From assembly GCA_024082115.1 (NCBI GenBank), contig JAMRYE010000008.1, positions 496,001-560,000 on the forward strand: DNA of 64,000 nucleotides, written 5' to 3'. Of the stretch, positions 42,092 to 53,116 are shown piece by piece; within the stretch, counting starts at the first letter, position 1, and the number at the start of each line of letters is the position of its first letter. The notes under the pieces are model-generated. The model saw nothing but the letters and a program-made list of their open reading frames with translations. It was not told the DNA's origin and searched no databases. Both the position numbers and the translations under genes were made by a program. The DNA comes from Rhinocladiella similis. Taxonomy: Eukaryota > Ascomycota > Eurotiomycetes > Chaetothyriales > Herpotrichiellaceae.

Positions 42092-44959
42092 ATGGGCTCA
42101 ACTCCTCCTGCTCCGCGTGCTCCCGTCCAACGACGCTACAGGAGCAACCGCAAGCAATACCACAGTTGCGATCATTGTCGGAAAGGACGACGAGGCTGTG
42201 ATGCCGTTCGCCTCGGCATTGATCCTCTAGGCAGAGCCGATCCAAACAATCGCTGTTCTATGTGCCAGAGGTACCGGAAACAATGCACCTTCGAATGGCT
42301 ACGCAGTGTACCGGTGGATGTTCTGCCCCGACGCATCAAGACAGCCTTTGGCATGCCCTCTCAGAATTTGCCGGAGAATTCCGTGTTTGGTACTTTGCCC
42401 TCCTTACTTTTGATGCCACCAGATACTGGGTCTTTTCCAGCAAGTACAACCAATCCTCAAGATGCCTTTCATGACCAAGGTACCTCTAGTCCCAGAATTG
42501 GTGGGGGCCATCTTTTATTTCCTGACGTTGGCCTGCGTGTGACTGAGAATGACACACCTGCCCTACTCTTCCCAGCATCGTTGAGTGGCCCAGATTTGGC
42601 TGAGTCATATTTTGGAACTGCTCGAAGCCGGGTATGGCCCGGACTAATCGATCAGCAGCCCAATTATGATAACAGCCACAGCGTTTCTGAGACCATGCTA
42701 CCCAAAGATTCGAACTATGGCTTACCTCACGGGGCTACAGACCCCGGTTACACGGTGCATATGTATGAAGATGTCGAGTTCCAACCAGGGCCTGAGCAGT
42801 CGTGGACCTCGGACCCAAAGATGCCGCAGCAATCCGACTTATTAGCGGGACGGCATCCATTTCCCTCGGAATGGAATTCGGTGGACGAATGGCCAGACCC
42901 GACAGTTCCATTCTCAGGGCCGGCAGCGAAGGCGTATTCCAACGAAACATATGAGCCACGATTAAGTTCGCAAGAGTGCCAACTTGCAGACACTTCGAAT
43001 AAGATTTCTGTTTCTGATGGCTTGATGAAGATCTACCAGCAAAGTTTGGAAAATGCGCTGTCATGTTGGATAACTGCGGAGAATTGTCCATTTAACGTAC
43101 AACTCAGGAGAGTAAATCGATCAAGAACGCGCAGCATTGTTGTTTACTCTCCCGCCGCATCAGGTAGCCTCTACAGCCGCGTCTTTGAACTTGATGCTGG
43201 TTTTGCCTCGCTGAGAACTCGACCGTTAACGCGAGCTGAGCATTCAGGCTCTTCGAGAGCGCTCAAACTTGCCATTGTGGCTTTCGCTAGTCAATGGTCA
43301 TATTCTTCTCACCTCTCCCCATCAGATGCAAGGTGGACCAACCGACTCTCTCTCGGCGACAAATATGCATCCGAAAGACAACCCAGACCCAACGATGCAA
43401 CATTGGACTCCTATGACTTTGAACGCGTGCTGCGACAGAGCGTTTGGAACGAAGCACGAAGATGCATCAATCGATGGAAGTGTTGTGGCTCCTTTCGGGT
43501 CATCTTTGCCATCATCATGTTCACCTTGACTCAACGACCACCGGACGAGGACGAACTTGATGAACCGAATGACGAGACTTCACTACCACCGAGTTCGCAC
43601 ACCCCGAGTCCAGGAGAGTGCCTCCCTAGACAGAAGCGCCATCTTACTGGTCAGGCGCACTCGCCGGTAATATCGAACAGTGTGTTGACAAGCTCTTCGG
43701 ACAATCCACAGACTTCGCCCTTCCCAGAGGATGTTCAGGGAGATCCCAGATACCTTAGGACGGCGATACATCATCTGCTAAACTGGAAGGGGAGGCTATT
43801 GGCCTATTCACAAGATCACAGAATAGCTGCGGACGACTCTACCAGCACTAATCATAGCAGAACCAGCCTACTGGACGCCAAAACCCTATATGATTTCAAT
43901 CTTTTTTTTTGGCTAGGAATAATGTGCGATACGACAGCTTCAGTCCTTGGACGATGCTCATTAATAGCACCAGACAGTGACACGCTCGTCAATGTTGATC
44001 TAGCCTCTCCATGCGTCAATCGAGCAGGCAGAGCTTTCGAAGATTTGCAGACCCCCTTTGGCATGATATCCAGCCGAACACCTCCTCTCATGAACATCTG
44101 GGGCTCATATATAATAGAGGTCGACGAGTCCCGAGCATCAAGTCTGGCTACGGAATACAATCTCTCTGCGGATCTGAACACCAAGACTCTTCAGGCAGCA
44201 GTTCCTCTCAAGGTGCTGTTTTGGCGCAAAGTCGGCAAAATGCAGGAGGTGCTGTCCAAGCCAACGTCACCAGCAGAGGTTGAGAGTACAATCAAAGAAG
44301 CACTACACGTGTACGATTATTGGATTATGAAGTACGACAAATTCTTCAAAGCCTGTGTGAATGCCCACTCCCAGCTATCATTCCAAGTCCAGTCATGGCA
44401 CCTCGTCTTAGGTATGGGATGGAACTTAGGTTGTCTTCTCCTGGCCAAATATGTCGAGTTTGTTGACCAGAACTCAATGTCTGAAGAACTTGGTCGCAGT
44501 CTCCGGGCTTCTTCAGCATTTGTGAACGAGCTGCGGAAGTCTGGTGCGTATTCTATAGCCAACCTGGCCAGAATATCTTGTTCGTCCTTGCAAAATTCCA
44601 CATCTCTAGCAGGCAAAGACATTCATTTTGCCATAAGCCAGAGCGCAATTCTCGCTGAGCCGCACCCCGAAAAACTCATTCGAGCGCTCGAGACGTCATG
44701 CCAGGCCCTGTTGGACTGGCTCCGATGCTGGCGATCTCCCACAGATTTCCCCAATCTAGAAGACCGAGAGTGGCTCTATGCCAACACAAGCAGCAATGAG
44801 ATATCCCGGCACTGTGTCAGTTGTATTGAAGCTCTCAAGGTCCTGAGAAGGAACTCTGATGCTGTAAGCCCGATCATCTACCGTCTTACTATGCAACATA
44901 GGTTATTGGAGTTAGGATACGAGCTCCAGACGGAGTCGAGTCTATCCTACACCTTCTGA
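42092..44959 (+). CDS. Zn2Cys6 transcription factor with unusually long zinc-cluster loop
   Basis: Single exon, 955 residues from ATG 42092. The zinc cluster is C26, C29, C36, C55, C58 and C65, giving CX2CX6CX18CX2CX6C; the loop between the third and fourth Cys is longer than usual. The region after it is rich in Pro/Ser/Asp. The C-terminal half (about 690-955) is helical and resembles the fungal regulator middle region (VLFWRKVGKMQEVL, QVQSWHLVLGMGWNLGC). It lies between two DUF3237 paralogues, its likely targets by position. Confidence 0.82.
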   Translation: MGSTPPAPRAPVQRRYRSNRKQYHSCDHCRKGRRGCDAVRLGIDPLGRADPNNRCSMCQRYRKQCTFEWLRSVPVDVLPRRIKTAFGMPSQNLPENSVFGTLPSLLLMPPDTGSFPASTTNPQDAFHDQGTSSPRIGGGHLLFPDVGLRVTENDTPALLFPASLSGPDLAESYFGTARSRVWPGLIDQQPNYDNSHSVSETMLPKDSNYGLPHGATDPGYTVHMYEDVEFQPGPEQSWTSDPKMPQQSDLLAGRHPFPSEWNSVDEWPDPTVPFSGPAAKAYSNETYEPRLSSQECQLADTSNKISVSDGLMKIYQQSLENALSCWITAENCPFNVQLRRVNRSRTRSIVVYSPAASGSLYSRVFELDAGFASLRTRPLTRAEHSGSSRALKLAIVAFASQWSYSSHLSPSDARWTNRLSLGDKYASERQPRPNDATLDSYDFERVLRQSVWNEARRCINRWKCCGSFRVIFAIIMFTLTQRPPDEDELDEPNDETSLPPSSHTPSPGECLPRQKRHLTGQAHSPVISNSVLTSSSDNPQTSPFPEDVQGDPRYLRTAIHHLLNWKGRLLAYSQDHRIAADDSTSTNHSRTSLLDAKTLYDFNLFFWLGIMCDTTASVLGRCSLIAPDSDTLVNVDLASPCVNRAGRAFEDLQTPFGMISSRTPPLMNIWGSYIIEVDESRASSLATEYNLSADLNTKTLQAAVPLKVLFWRKVGKMQEVLSKPTSPAEVESTIKEALHVYDYWIMKYDKFFKACVNAHSQLSFQVQSWHLVLGMGWNLGCLLLAKYVEFVDQNSMSEELGRSLRASSAFVNELRKSGAYSIANLARISCSSLQNSTSLAGKDIHFAISQSAILAEPHPEKLIRALETSCQALLDWLRCWRSPTDFPNLEDREWLYANTSSNEISRHCVSCIEALKVLRRNSDAVSPIIYRLTMQHRLLELGYELQTESSLSYTF

Positions 44960-45503
44960 ACCGGAGTGTTACCGGTCGGTGTATGACTTCCGAGAGTGTC
45001 CCTCGCCTGCAAAATCTCACCTATACAATATCATTTCATTCAGAATAGCTTCCAATAAGAAGCCTCACATAATCAAGTTTGACCGGAACCGCATATGCGC
45101 TTCCGGTTGCATGAGCCTCGTTGCAACATCAAAGATATCACCATCCCTCCGGGCATGTTGATTATTGTCAAGTTGACAGAATGTGTCGGTCGCATGGCTA
45201 TGGCAGGGTCGCGACAACAATGCTTACCAATACTAGCCCATAGAACTTGTATGAACATGTAATGTGTACTGGACAGCCTTTCTGTATCTCTTGACCGACA
45301 ACTACTCAGTCAACGCCTTACCGAAGGATAAAGACGTCGCGTGTTGTAGCCACACAATATCCTCTATGCTCAATTGGCCACGACGTGTTATACTGTCGTG
45401 CCTGGTCCTTCACCGACAAGACTCAAGATCTAACTTGTAGTCTGGAAGTTAAAGCTCCGACAACGACAGATCTAGCGTATACATTACCATATGTTTATCG
45501 AGA
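44960..45503. promoter_or_regulatory. promoter of DUF3237 copy 2 with 26-bp palindrome
   Basis: 544 bp between the regulator's stop and the second DUF3237 gene. The palindrome at 45082-45107 has arms ACCGGAA and TTCCGGT around a self-complementary CGCATATGCG core and one mismatched pair in 13. It is centred about 410 bp upstream of the start. Confidence 0.55.
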
Positions 45504-46007
45504 ATGACCTCCAACTCTACCCCAGCACCAAAGCTACAGCACGTCGCAACTCTTCGAGGATACGTCAGCTCGGAAATCTCGATCCTCAGCTCAAAAAGTA
45601 CGGGCCAAGTCCGTTCCTTTGCTCCTATAACGTCGGGATTCTTCAAACTCGCGACTGGAGAGTTCGAAGCGGAACTCGTGGCACCAGCATGGCCCGTCAC
45701 GACCTCAAGTGCGGATAATGCCTATCTTGACGTCCGATGTCGTGCAAAGAGCGACGCGGGACATGTCTACATCCAGTACTCTGGGTTTCTGGCTGTAGAT
45801 GAAGCGACGACCAAAGCGCTACGTCGCGCTCCTGACGCGGAGTCGACACAAGTTGGAGATACAAGTTGGTTCACTGGAGTCATTATCGAGACGTCGGATG
45901 AGAAGTTGAAATGGTTGGAGACTTCGGTCCTCGTTGGGCAGGGGAGAGTGCAAGTTGTTGATGATTCTGGGACTGGCGCCGAATATTTGATCTACAGACT
46001 GTGTTAG
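45504..46007 (+). CDS. DUF3237 (UPF0311) protein, copy 2
   Basis: Single exon, 167 residues. It shares all main blocks with copy 1: SFAPITSGFFKLATGEFEAEL, DVRCRAKSDAGHVYIQYSGF, GDTSWFTGVIIETSDEKLKWLETSVLVGQGR. Sequence identity between the copies is moderate, so the duplication is not recent. Start ATG 45504 is followed by a Ser/Thr/Pro-rich N-terminus. Function is unknown. Confidence 0.86.
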   Translation: MTSNSTPAPKLQHVATLRGYVSSEISILSSKSTGQVRSFAPITSGFFKLATGEFEAELVAPAWPVTTSSADNAYLDVRCRAKSDAGHVYIQYSGFLAVDEATTKALRRAPDAESTQVGDTSWFTGVIIETSDEKLKWLETSVLVGQGRVQVVDDSGTGAEYLIYRLC

Positions 46008-46504
46008 TGTGACCATACCTCCTGAGGTAGGTAGATGTCGTAGGCCGTGTAGGATACAAGGCTGGCAACCCCGGTCCACTCTTAGCCTCGTGTTTGACGG
46101 TCGATTAGGGTATACATAACCCGGCACACGGCTATCACTTATCCTCTAATCATCGGCTTCACACTAAATTTCCCACAAGTACATCCGACAGCATGCTCTT
46201 GTTCCAATGGACTTTATTGTACAACCCTATAAGTTTTCAAACTGCCTAGTTGTCATCAATGTAGACGCCCTTTCAACTCCCTTGCATGTTACAATCTCAT
46301 AAAACAACCCTCGACCCTCTTTCCTCTCGTTTATCCGATTGATATACTAGCACAGTATTCACATCAAGTCATGTATGTACACCCGGTATCCTACTCACAT
46401 TTCCTCTACTCCTTCGATAGAGGAATGATGCTCTAGTATCTTGTGTCTCGTATCTCGTTTCGTAGAAGCTCAGGCCCTGGACATAGCGCAAACAACATCA
46501 AAGG
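46008..46504. other. convergent intergenic region
   Basis: About 500 bp between convergent 3' ends. No gene is supported. Confidence 0.45.
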
Positions 46505-47782
46505 TCACCAATTCTCAGGACCACGGTCCTGGGTCATCGTGTGCTGGGAATGACCCAGTTGACCCTTTTCGACATCCTCACAAAGATTTGTCGTCGTGCA
46601 CTCTGGGGAAAGTCCTTTCCGGACGGTTCTGATGTGATTTCGGAAACTCCCGCGAGGGAAGTTGATGGGACTCTCGGGGCCGACAAAGATGAAAAGGTCG
46701 TAGATACAGGCGCCTATCACGCCGCCAGCAATGGTGCTGCACCACGGGCCCCAAGCCCACCAGTAAGTGTTCATGGTCCAGACGTTGCTGTCGCCGACGC
46801 CGGCGGCCCATATCAGCAGCCGTGGCCCAAAGTCACGCGCTGGGTTGAGGCAGGTTCCCGTGTTGTAGGAGAATGCCAGACATAGACCAGTGACCACGAG
46901 AGCCATGACGACCGCGTGCATGCCGGCCCGTCGTGGAACGTTTCGAGGGTCGTTCAGAGCGAGCACGGCGATGCAGAGAATCCCAGTACCCACGCATTCG
47001 GTCAGCAGTGCAGCCACGAGGCTCAACCCTGGCCGTGGGTGGGTGTAGAAGGCCGGTCCGGCACCTTCCGCATTTGAGCTGTCGTACTGTTCGATAGCGT
47101 CGTGATAGAGGCCCAGCACGATGGCGGCGGCGGTAAACGAGCCAAGTAGCTGTGCGACAATGTACTGAGCCGACATCCTCAGGGGGAAGTTACGGAACAC
47201 AGTGAACATGATCGTCACGACAGGGTTCAGGTGCGCGCCGGAGGAGCCTCCGGCCACGTAGACGCCTATCATAACTCCAAGCCCCCACGCCAGATACTCA
47301 CCCAGCGTGTCTGTGGCGGCCTGGCGCGACGTCATGTGCACCAAGCTACCAGAAAGGCCGATTATCATAAATAGTGTCGAACCCAACCATTCAGCCAGCG
47401 GCTGATGCACTCGCCGCCGGAAGCGGCCCCAGGCGTTGAGGAGATCATGTTCGTGCGGCAGGGAGTCCCATGCCTCGTTAGGCTGAGTTTGATCGAAGGA
47501 TCCAAAATGTCGGGGCCCTTGTAGTATTGGTCCCGTTTGATGTGGCTGCTGCGTCTGAGGCGTTCCTGTCGTGCACACTTCGACAATGCATGGATCTTGG
47601 GGGGAGGAGAGGAGCGTGCTATCACTATCTGGCGACGGGATAAAAGTAGGGCTCACCAGACTCCCAGCCTCACCCTTTGGTAGGCTCTGAGGACGACTGT
47701 AGTTGATGATGTGTGGGACAGAGCGGATTCTCGTGGGCTCTGGACGACTGATTTGTAGGCTTGGCCTAGTTGACTTGTTCAT
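46505..47782 (-). CDS. aquaglyceroporin (MIP family) with NPV in the first pore motif
   Basis: Water/glycerol channel of the plasma membrane. Single exon, 425 residues. A long Ser/Pro-rich cytosolic N-terminus of about 130 residues precedes the six-helix MIP core. The second pore motif is canonical (LNPARDFGPR, N313), and its Asp after NPAR is typical of glycerol channels. The first is HLNPVVTI (N186-P187-V188), with Val in place of Ala. The C-terminal tail is about 60 residues and charged. The long N-terminus is common among fungal Fps1-like and related glyceroporins and may gate the channel. Confidence 0.88.
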   Translation of the reverse strand: MNKSTRPSLQISRPEPTRIRSVPHIINYSRPQSLPKGEAGSLVSPTFIPSPDSDSTLLSSPQDPCIVEVCTTGTPQTQQPHQTGPILQGPRHFGSFDQTQPNEAWDSLPHEHDLLNAWGRFRRRVHQPLAEWLGSTLFMIIGLSGSLVHMTSRQAATDTLGEYLAWGLGVMIGVYVAGGSSGAHLNPVVTIMFTVFRNFPLRMSAQYIVAQLLGSFTAAAIVLGLYHDAIEQYDSSNAEGAGPAFYTHPRPGLSLVAALLTECVGTGILCIAVLALNDPRNVPRRAGMHAVVMALVVTGLCLAFSYNTGTCLNPARDFGPRLLIWAAGVGDSNVWTMNTYWWAWGPWCSTIAGGVIGACIYDLFIFVGPESPINFPRGSFRNHIRTVRKGLSPECTTTNLCEDVEKGQLGHSQHTMTQDRGPENW

Positions 47783-49930
47783 GAGGCCTCCCTAGGGGGT
47801 GTATATCCAGAGGATGTTAGGTGTGGCAGTGTCGTCCGGCATGTGGTGTATGGGCTTCTAGCAGAATTGTCGGACTTGTAGGTAGCATTAAATCCACCAC
47901 CAGGCCTGCGATCACGTCGTCTTTATGCACTGAAAACCTGGAGAAGGTGTGACGCCCTCCCTCCCCCCTCTATGAGAGGCTGGTCCATTGCCAGTGTGAG
48001 TGTGCGTGAGAGGAGGCACATTTCCTGGAATCATGACATCTCGACAAGCTCCTGACACTGCCGAAGGTGCCAGTTATCCGTATTTCAGAATGGCTTTCTT
48101 CGAAATCAGGGCAGGGGAATTTCTGACTCGCTCGATCCCGACGTATGTGCACGATAGAAATGTGAAGGAGGTTGGACAGGGGTACCAACTGTGGTGACCG
48201 TGTTCTGGTGACGGGCTGCCGATCAATGAACACAAGTCGTCCGCGTGGTCAGAGTGTCCCTCAACGCCTCAAATGCTCCCTGAGCTTAGGCACGTCAAGT
48301 TGGAGGTACGTCGAGTTTGGCCTACTACGTTGATATTTCGTTCAGGAGGATCGAATCTTCGCCGGTCCGGCCATAACCTTTCTCATGCTACCCTTCAACG
48401 GCCAGAGCGGCTGACAGGCTTCCCTCGTCCTTAACTTGAGTCGACCTCAACAGCGCGTGGGAAGGAATTCAGTGTCATTGGAGGAGGCGGAGTGTTGTCA
48501 TGTCACCTAGGTCTAGCGCTCCGCCCTGACCAAAGCACTGACGTGAGTTACAAGGCGGAAGGAAAGAGATCGCTGATATAATGACACGGTACTTTGAAAT
48601 AAGGGGAAGCTGCTTAGACTGAGCGTTTGAGGTCCAAACTACCTTTGAGTTGGTTGATCAGCAGTCATTTATATAAAAACATACGGAAGAGTTACCGGGA
48701 GCTTGTTGCACTGACCAGGTGGAGGGACGGGCTTTGCTTAGGCGCAGGAGGTCCAGCCTTGCCAGACTCCTTTCTCCACATCAAAATTCGCCGTCAAGCC
48801 TAATGCGTAATGCGTTGAGCGTATGACGGAGTGTAGGCAACACACGACGACTGCATTATATACTCGTATAGGAGCACAAAGATGGGTGCACAAGTGTACT
48901 CCGCAGAAGGCAAAGAATACTGACGGTTTTCAATACCTCGTGGATATTGGACGCTTTTCGACCCAACGAAACAAAGTCTTACTCACAACGGGTTTCGGCT
49001 TAGCAAGTCTTCTGTGTGGTTTTTGATGTCCTCCCTAGGCACATCATGCCCCGAGCGGCCCGGAGGCCACTCGTAGACAAGGAATCTGCTGAAGATACTA
49101 GTCATCCGCTACATTGTGGCAGGTTGACAGCAGCTTTGATGGAAGATCATGAGGCTAATTAGGCTAAGCTATCTCCCGGGGCGTCGGATGCTGGCAAGTG
49201 TCAAGCCACCTTTCCAACACGAAACTCTGTATCTGGAATCGTTAGCAGTGTATAGGTACACGTTGACCCAAGAGGTCACGCTGTATGAAGATTCGAGATA
49301 CGACTTTGAGTCAAGCCATGTTTCCAGCGCGTAAAAGTTGCGCTGATGTTGAAGATCGATTACTTGAAGAGGCAATTGGATCCTCTAGAGGCATGGAGTG
49401 AGCCTAAACCAGCACCCAGACCATGCCCAGCAGGCTGATCACCCAGGACAAATATCTGTAATATATCCCCTCTGAGAAATTTTGCGGCCATGAGCAAATG
49501 GCATTCTTGATCACATTTCCATCCTGTGCCTGTGGCTTGCTGGATCGACACGCCCACTCACCCATCCCCACGACGCACGGGATACAAGTATGACTATTAG
49601 TGCGAGGCACTGGCTGGGGACGAGCTTATGTCAGATGTGCAGGGATACAGGCCCCGAATGATTATGATAGAACGCTCTGGTCCTCTCTACCTATTCCTGT
49701 GCCCTTGCGTACATTAAGGCCTCTTGAAATTCCACCTGGTTGGTAGGAAGGAGTCACTTCTGACTATAGAGTCCAACTGTGGCTCAAAGGCTAGACATAA
49801 GATCCGGTTTCATGCCCTATCCCAAGCTCTATCAATCAAAGCTTGTCGATCCTTGCCCCTTGGCTTCAAGTCGAATACAAACGGATTCGGCTTGACGTTA
49901 AATCCGGCAGGATAGTCATAACACGGCACT
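47783..49930. other. 2.1-kb gene-poor region
   Basis: Promoter of the aquaglyceroporin at the left, then AT-balanced sequence with only short frames on both strands. No gene, transposon or tRNA that I can support. Confidence 0.45.
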
Positions 49931-51379
49931 ACCAAGCCTGGTCTCTGGGAGATGTGTGTAGCCCATGCCATCCGCGCAATCGAAAGATGTAAAGAATTCT
50001 CGGTGATATTCTATTATTCAAGCCCGGACAAATGCGGCCTCCGAATCCAAAGGCAGAGATGTTTTGTAGATTAGGAAATTTATCCAGTGGTTCGCCGTAA
50101 GTGGGATGTTCACGGTTCAGGTGATAGCCACCGCCCAGGGTTAAAATTCTGAGGGTGATGTAAAGCTGAGGATCACGGTGAATAGCCCCATAAAGATTCA
50201 GTTCTTCCTCAGTAGAACGAATTTGGTCTGCCCAAGTTGAGAAGGACCTACCAAGGGTTCGCGTGTACATTTGTTGCGGCGGGGAAGAAGAAACTTTGAT
50301 ACACATCATCCTTCGTCATTTCATGAGATATGCCGCCCGCAGTTACAAGGCCCCATCTCAGAACTGCTTTAGCCACGGCCCGGACAGTTGGTAGTGAGGC
50401 GATATCAGTACAGCCAGGCATGCGTTCAGTGCCAACGACACGATCAACTTCGCGGCGTGTCTCGTCCTGCCATTCCGGGTAGTGACATACTGAGAGAATA
50501 AAAGACATCATCGCCACAGCCGTAGTCCCTGATCCTACCTCGAAAAGTATCCCAATGACATAAGCACCCTGGTCCTCAGAAAGACCCAATTCTGCTTGTC
50601 GGTCTAGAAAGGAGGTCTCGCAAAGCATTAAACGGTCATTATGTTCCGGATCTTATCTCGTACTTCGTTCATCAAATGTCGGGTTCGTGGTCTGTCTCGA
50701 TCGTCTTACCATAAGCGAGTCTCATAATCACTGCTCCCGCATATCTCTCGAACAGGCCTTCATATCTTGAAGGTGCTTTTATAAGGTCATACAGTAGTCG
50801 TTCTGACTCGTAGATCTGGACAGGCTGAAGTAGCAGCCTCATGCAAAGTAACAGTGTGCATGAGCTTTCGGCCTCGTCGCCAGAGCTCTAATTCGAGTCG
50901 GTAGTAGAGAGAACTGCACGGTCAGATCGACATTCCTCCGTAGAGCAATAGCAAGGGTCTTAGATTTCGTGACCTCAACTTTGTGGCCACGGGCAGTTGC
51001 TCTCGAGAGGAGTATAGAGTTCCTCGCTCTCGCAAGAGATCGTTCGCAATCTTTTCTGTTGAAACCACGACATAATTTTGCCCGAAGATCTGGATTCGGA
51101 AGATTGGCCCGTATTCACTTGCCCATGATGCGAATTTGAGCCAGGAGTGTTGAGATGGTATATCAAACAAGGCTCCCACAACGGGTTTGCCTAGAGGCTG
51201 TTAGATCTGACTTGACGCTGAGACCCTCTGTGTTCACCCCTTGGACCCGGTGGCAATGTGGCATCCTCCGGGAGTTTTGATACTCGGGCGAGCAATTTGA
51301 CAATTACTCTTACAATGTTATAGCTATCAGAGGTGGTGTAGCTGGTGTCGGTGTCGGTACTGGAGCAAAAAAGACACAT
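49931..51379 (-). pseudogene. decayed cytochrome P450 (CYP2-type clan, microsomal)
   Basis: Pieces of one P450 lie in order on the minus strand but in different frames. The N-terminal piece reads LPEDATLPPGPRG, then, after a plausible intron, KPVVGALFDIP and SEYGPIFRIQIFGQ. A frameshifted piece near 50720-50900 reads LLLQPVQIYESERLLYDL and FERYAGAVIMRLAYG. An I-helix-like piece lies near 50500-50550. The C-terminal piece carries NLQNISAFGFGGRICPG, with a haem Cys. Between them are stops and frameshifts (for example the PQNFNPGRW block near 50120-50160 is out of frame with its neighbours). The K-helix ExxR reads KAVLRW, so the Glu is lost. Together these show a non-functional relic of a gene of about 520 codons. 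Confidence 0.8.
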
Positions 51380-52046
51380 TCAAAATCACGGGATTAAATA
51401 TGAGTGACATGAGGGTGACCACATTGGCGGGACGACACTTACGACCATGCCCGGTAGTAGGTCTCGCTGCCAGGTTTTGCACACGTCGGTCGCTAATCGT
51501 ACCAAGTACAGGAACGGTCATTTCTAGACTGTGAACGGTATCAATTCCAAAGTTTGCTGCCGAACATTTGACGGGGGCATCTTTCGCCCCCAGCAGTACC
51601 CTAACTTACGAGGTAGCATATGCTACGTTCAGCCTCGCAAGCTTCCGCGGCAAGGCTGGTGAGGCGAGGCTAGCATCCTCGGCCTACTTGCCTGTTTTTT
51701 CTAGCTCCCACTCCTCAGCCAATGTCCAGTCGAGCATTAGAGAGGCATCTTTCTCCATAATAGAGAGAGCTTGACCTTGGCATCTGCGGACTCAAAGTTC
51801 AATTACTCCCATAGCACCATCCAGGGCAAGCTTGCCAGTGACCATCCCATTTTCTGTTCGCGTCGTAACAAACTCCACCACCTACGACCCTTCTGCTGCC
51901 CAGACGACGGGGCTCACAGAACTGTCCTTCTCCCTACTTCGCAGCAGCTCGCTCGCCATCCGTTATTGCCCGGGCATAGATTCAACGGCGCTGAGAGGGC
52001 GCCCTCAGAGATAAACGCGCGACAAGACTTGTTTAATTAAGAAAAG
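51380..52046. other. intergenic region
   Basis: About 670 bp between the P450 relic and the complex I-like subunit. No gene is supported. Confidence 0.45.
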
Positions 52047-52430
52047 ATGGTTCACAAAATCCTATTCTGGGCCGGTTTCGGTACGCATGCAATCTGCAAA
52101 CTTGCTTACACAGGCACACCCAGTTTGTGTATTCGACATAGGCTCCCTTACTGACTTTTGTGTCCGCGTTCAGGCATCGCTACACGTTTCGTCCAGTTGG
52201 GCATTGAGATGAGACCGTTTTTCCAACGCGGCGGATTATGGGTGTATCCTCTCTTCGCCGGCATTGGAGGCTCGTTCGGATTTTGGTTGAAGGGCGTCGA
52301 AGACAGACAAGTCAAGCTTTTACGACAACGGAAAGAAATGATAATAGAGAAGCGCCGACGGAGAGCGGAAAGAGAAGCTGCAGAGGGATCACAGTCGGAA
52401 ACTGCCGGTGTGCTTGCTTCGACGAGTTGA
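52047..52430 (+). CDS. small mitochondrial protein, complex I accessory subunit-like
   Basis: Exons 52047-52080 and 52174-52430 give 96 residues. The first exon codes for only 11 residues (MVHKILFWAGF), and the 93-bp intron splits the Gly of GFGIATRF. A membrane segment (VYPLFAGIGGSFGFWL) is followed by a basic helix (KLLRQRKEMIIEKRRRRAERE). Length, the MVHKxxFW start and IEMRPFF resemble the fungal roughly 14-kDa/NUXM-type accessory subunit of NADH:ubiquinone oxidoreductase. I recognise this from general pattern only, so the exact subunit name is uncertain. Confidence 0.65.
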
Positions 52431-53116
52431 GGAACTACTATTTGCCTCTCAATCTCCTGGTACGTGCTGGAGAAGAGAACGCTCGACATTGGGACAAAGG
52501 AGAAGAGGGAGAAGAGAAACAGAAAGATACAAGCATACAAAACCTTGCAGGACACAGCGAGAACAGACATGAAATGTCAACCCTATCATACCGTACCCAC
52601 CTACCAACCAACCAGCCAACCTACTTTATTGTACAAAGTCATCAATTACAAAACGAATGTACGAAATGCAATTCAAGACCCGTGTGCCATTTCCTGAGCC
52701 TTTGATCGGTTTTTTCCTTTTATCCAAGAGTGCAATTGTACTGAGCGGCATTCATCTACGGAGAATGACACCACAGGTCCAAGTATGAGTGTTTTTTGTA
52801 AGAAAGCGTCGGGGATCATTTCAATTCTCGCTGGCACGGACATTCATCCCTTGCGACAAAGGTTTCATTAGCCAGAAACTTATGCCTTATGTCGCGAATA
52901 TTCTCCTGATGCAAGCTCTCATTCGCCCCTGTATTCCTCAGCAACGCTCGAGGGACAACTGACACAGCGAACAAGAGACATGTCGTGTTCTTCAGTCCGT
53001 ACTGGGCCCCCTTTTCCATTCTTTCCAGCTTTCTTTCCTCCCTCCCTCCCTCCCTCCCTCCCTCCCTCATAAGTCTCATCTTCGTATGCAGCCCACGCGT
53101 GAAGAATCCTGAGACG
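52431..53116. other. convergent intergenic region with CCTC repeat
   Basis: About 690 bp between convergent 3' ends. It holds (CCTC)7 at 53041-53068. No gene is supported. Confidence 0.5.
53041..53068 (+). repeat. (CCTC)7 tetranucleotide microsatellite
   Basis: Seven perfect CCTC units, preceded by related imperfect C/T sequence. Intergenic, near the 3' end of the GFA-domain gene. Confidence 0.9.
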
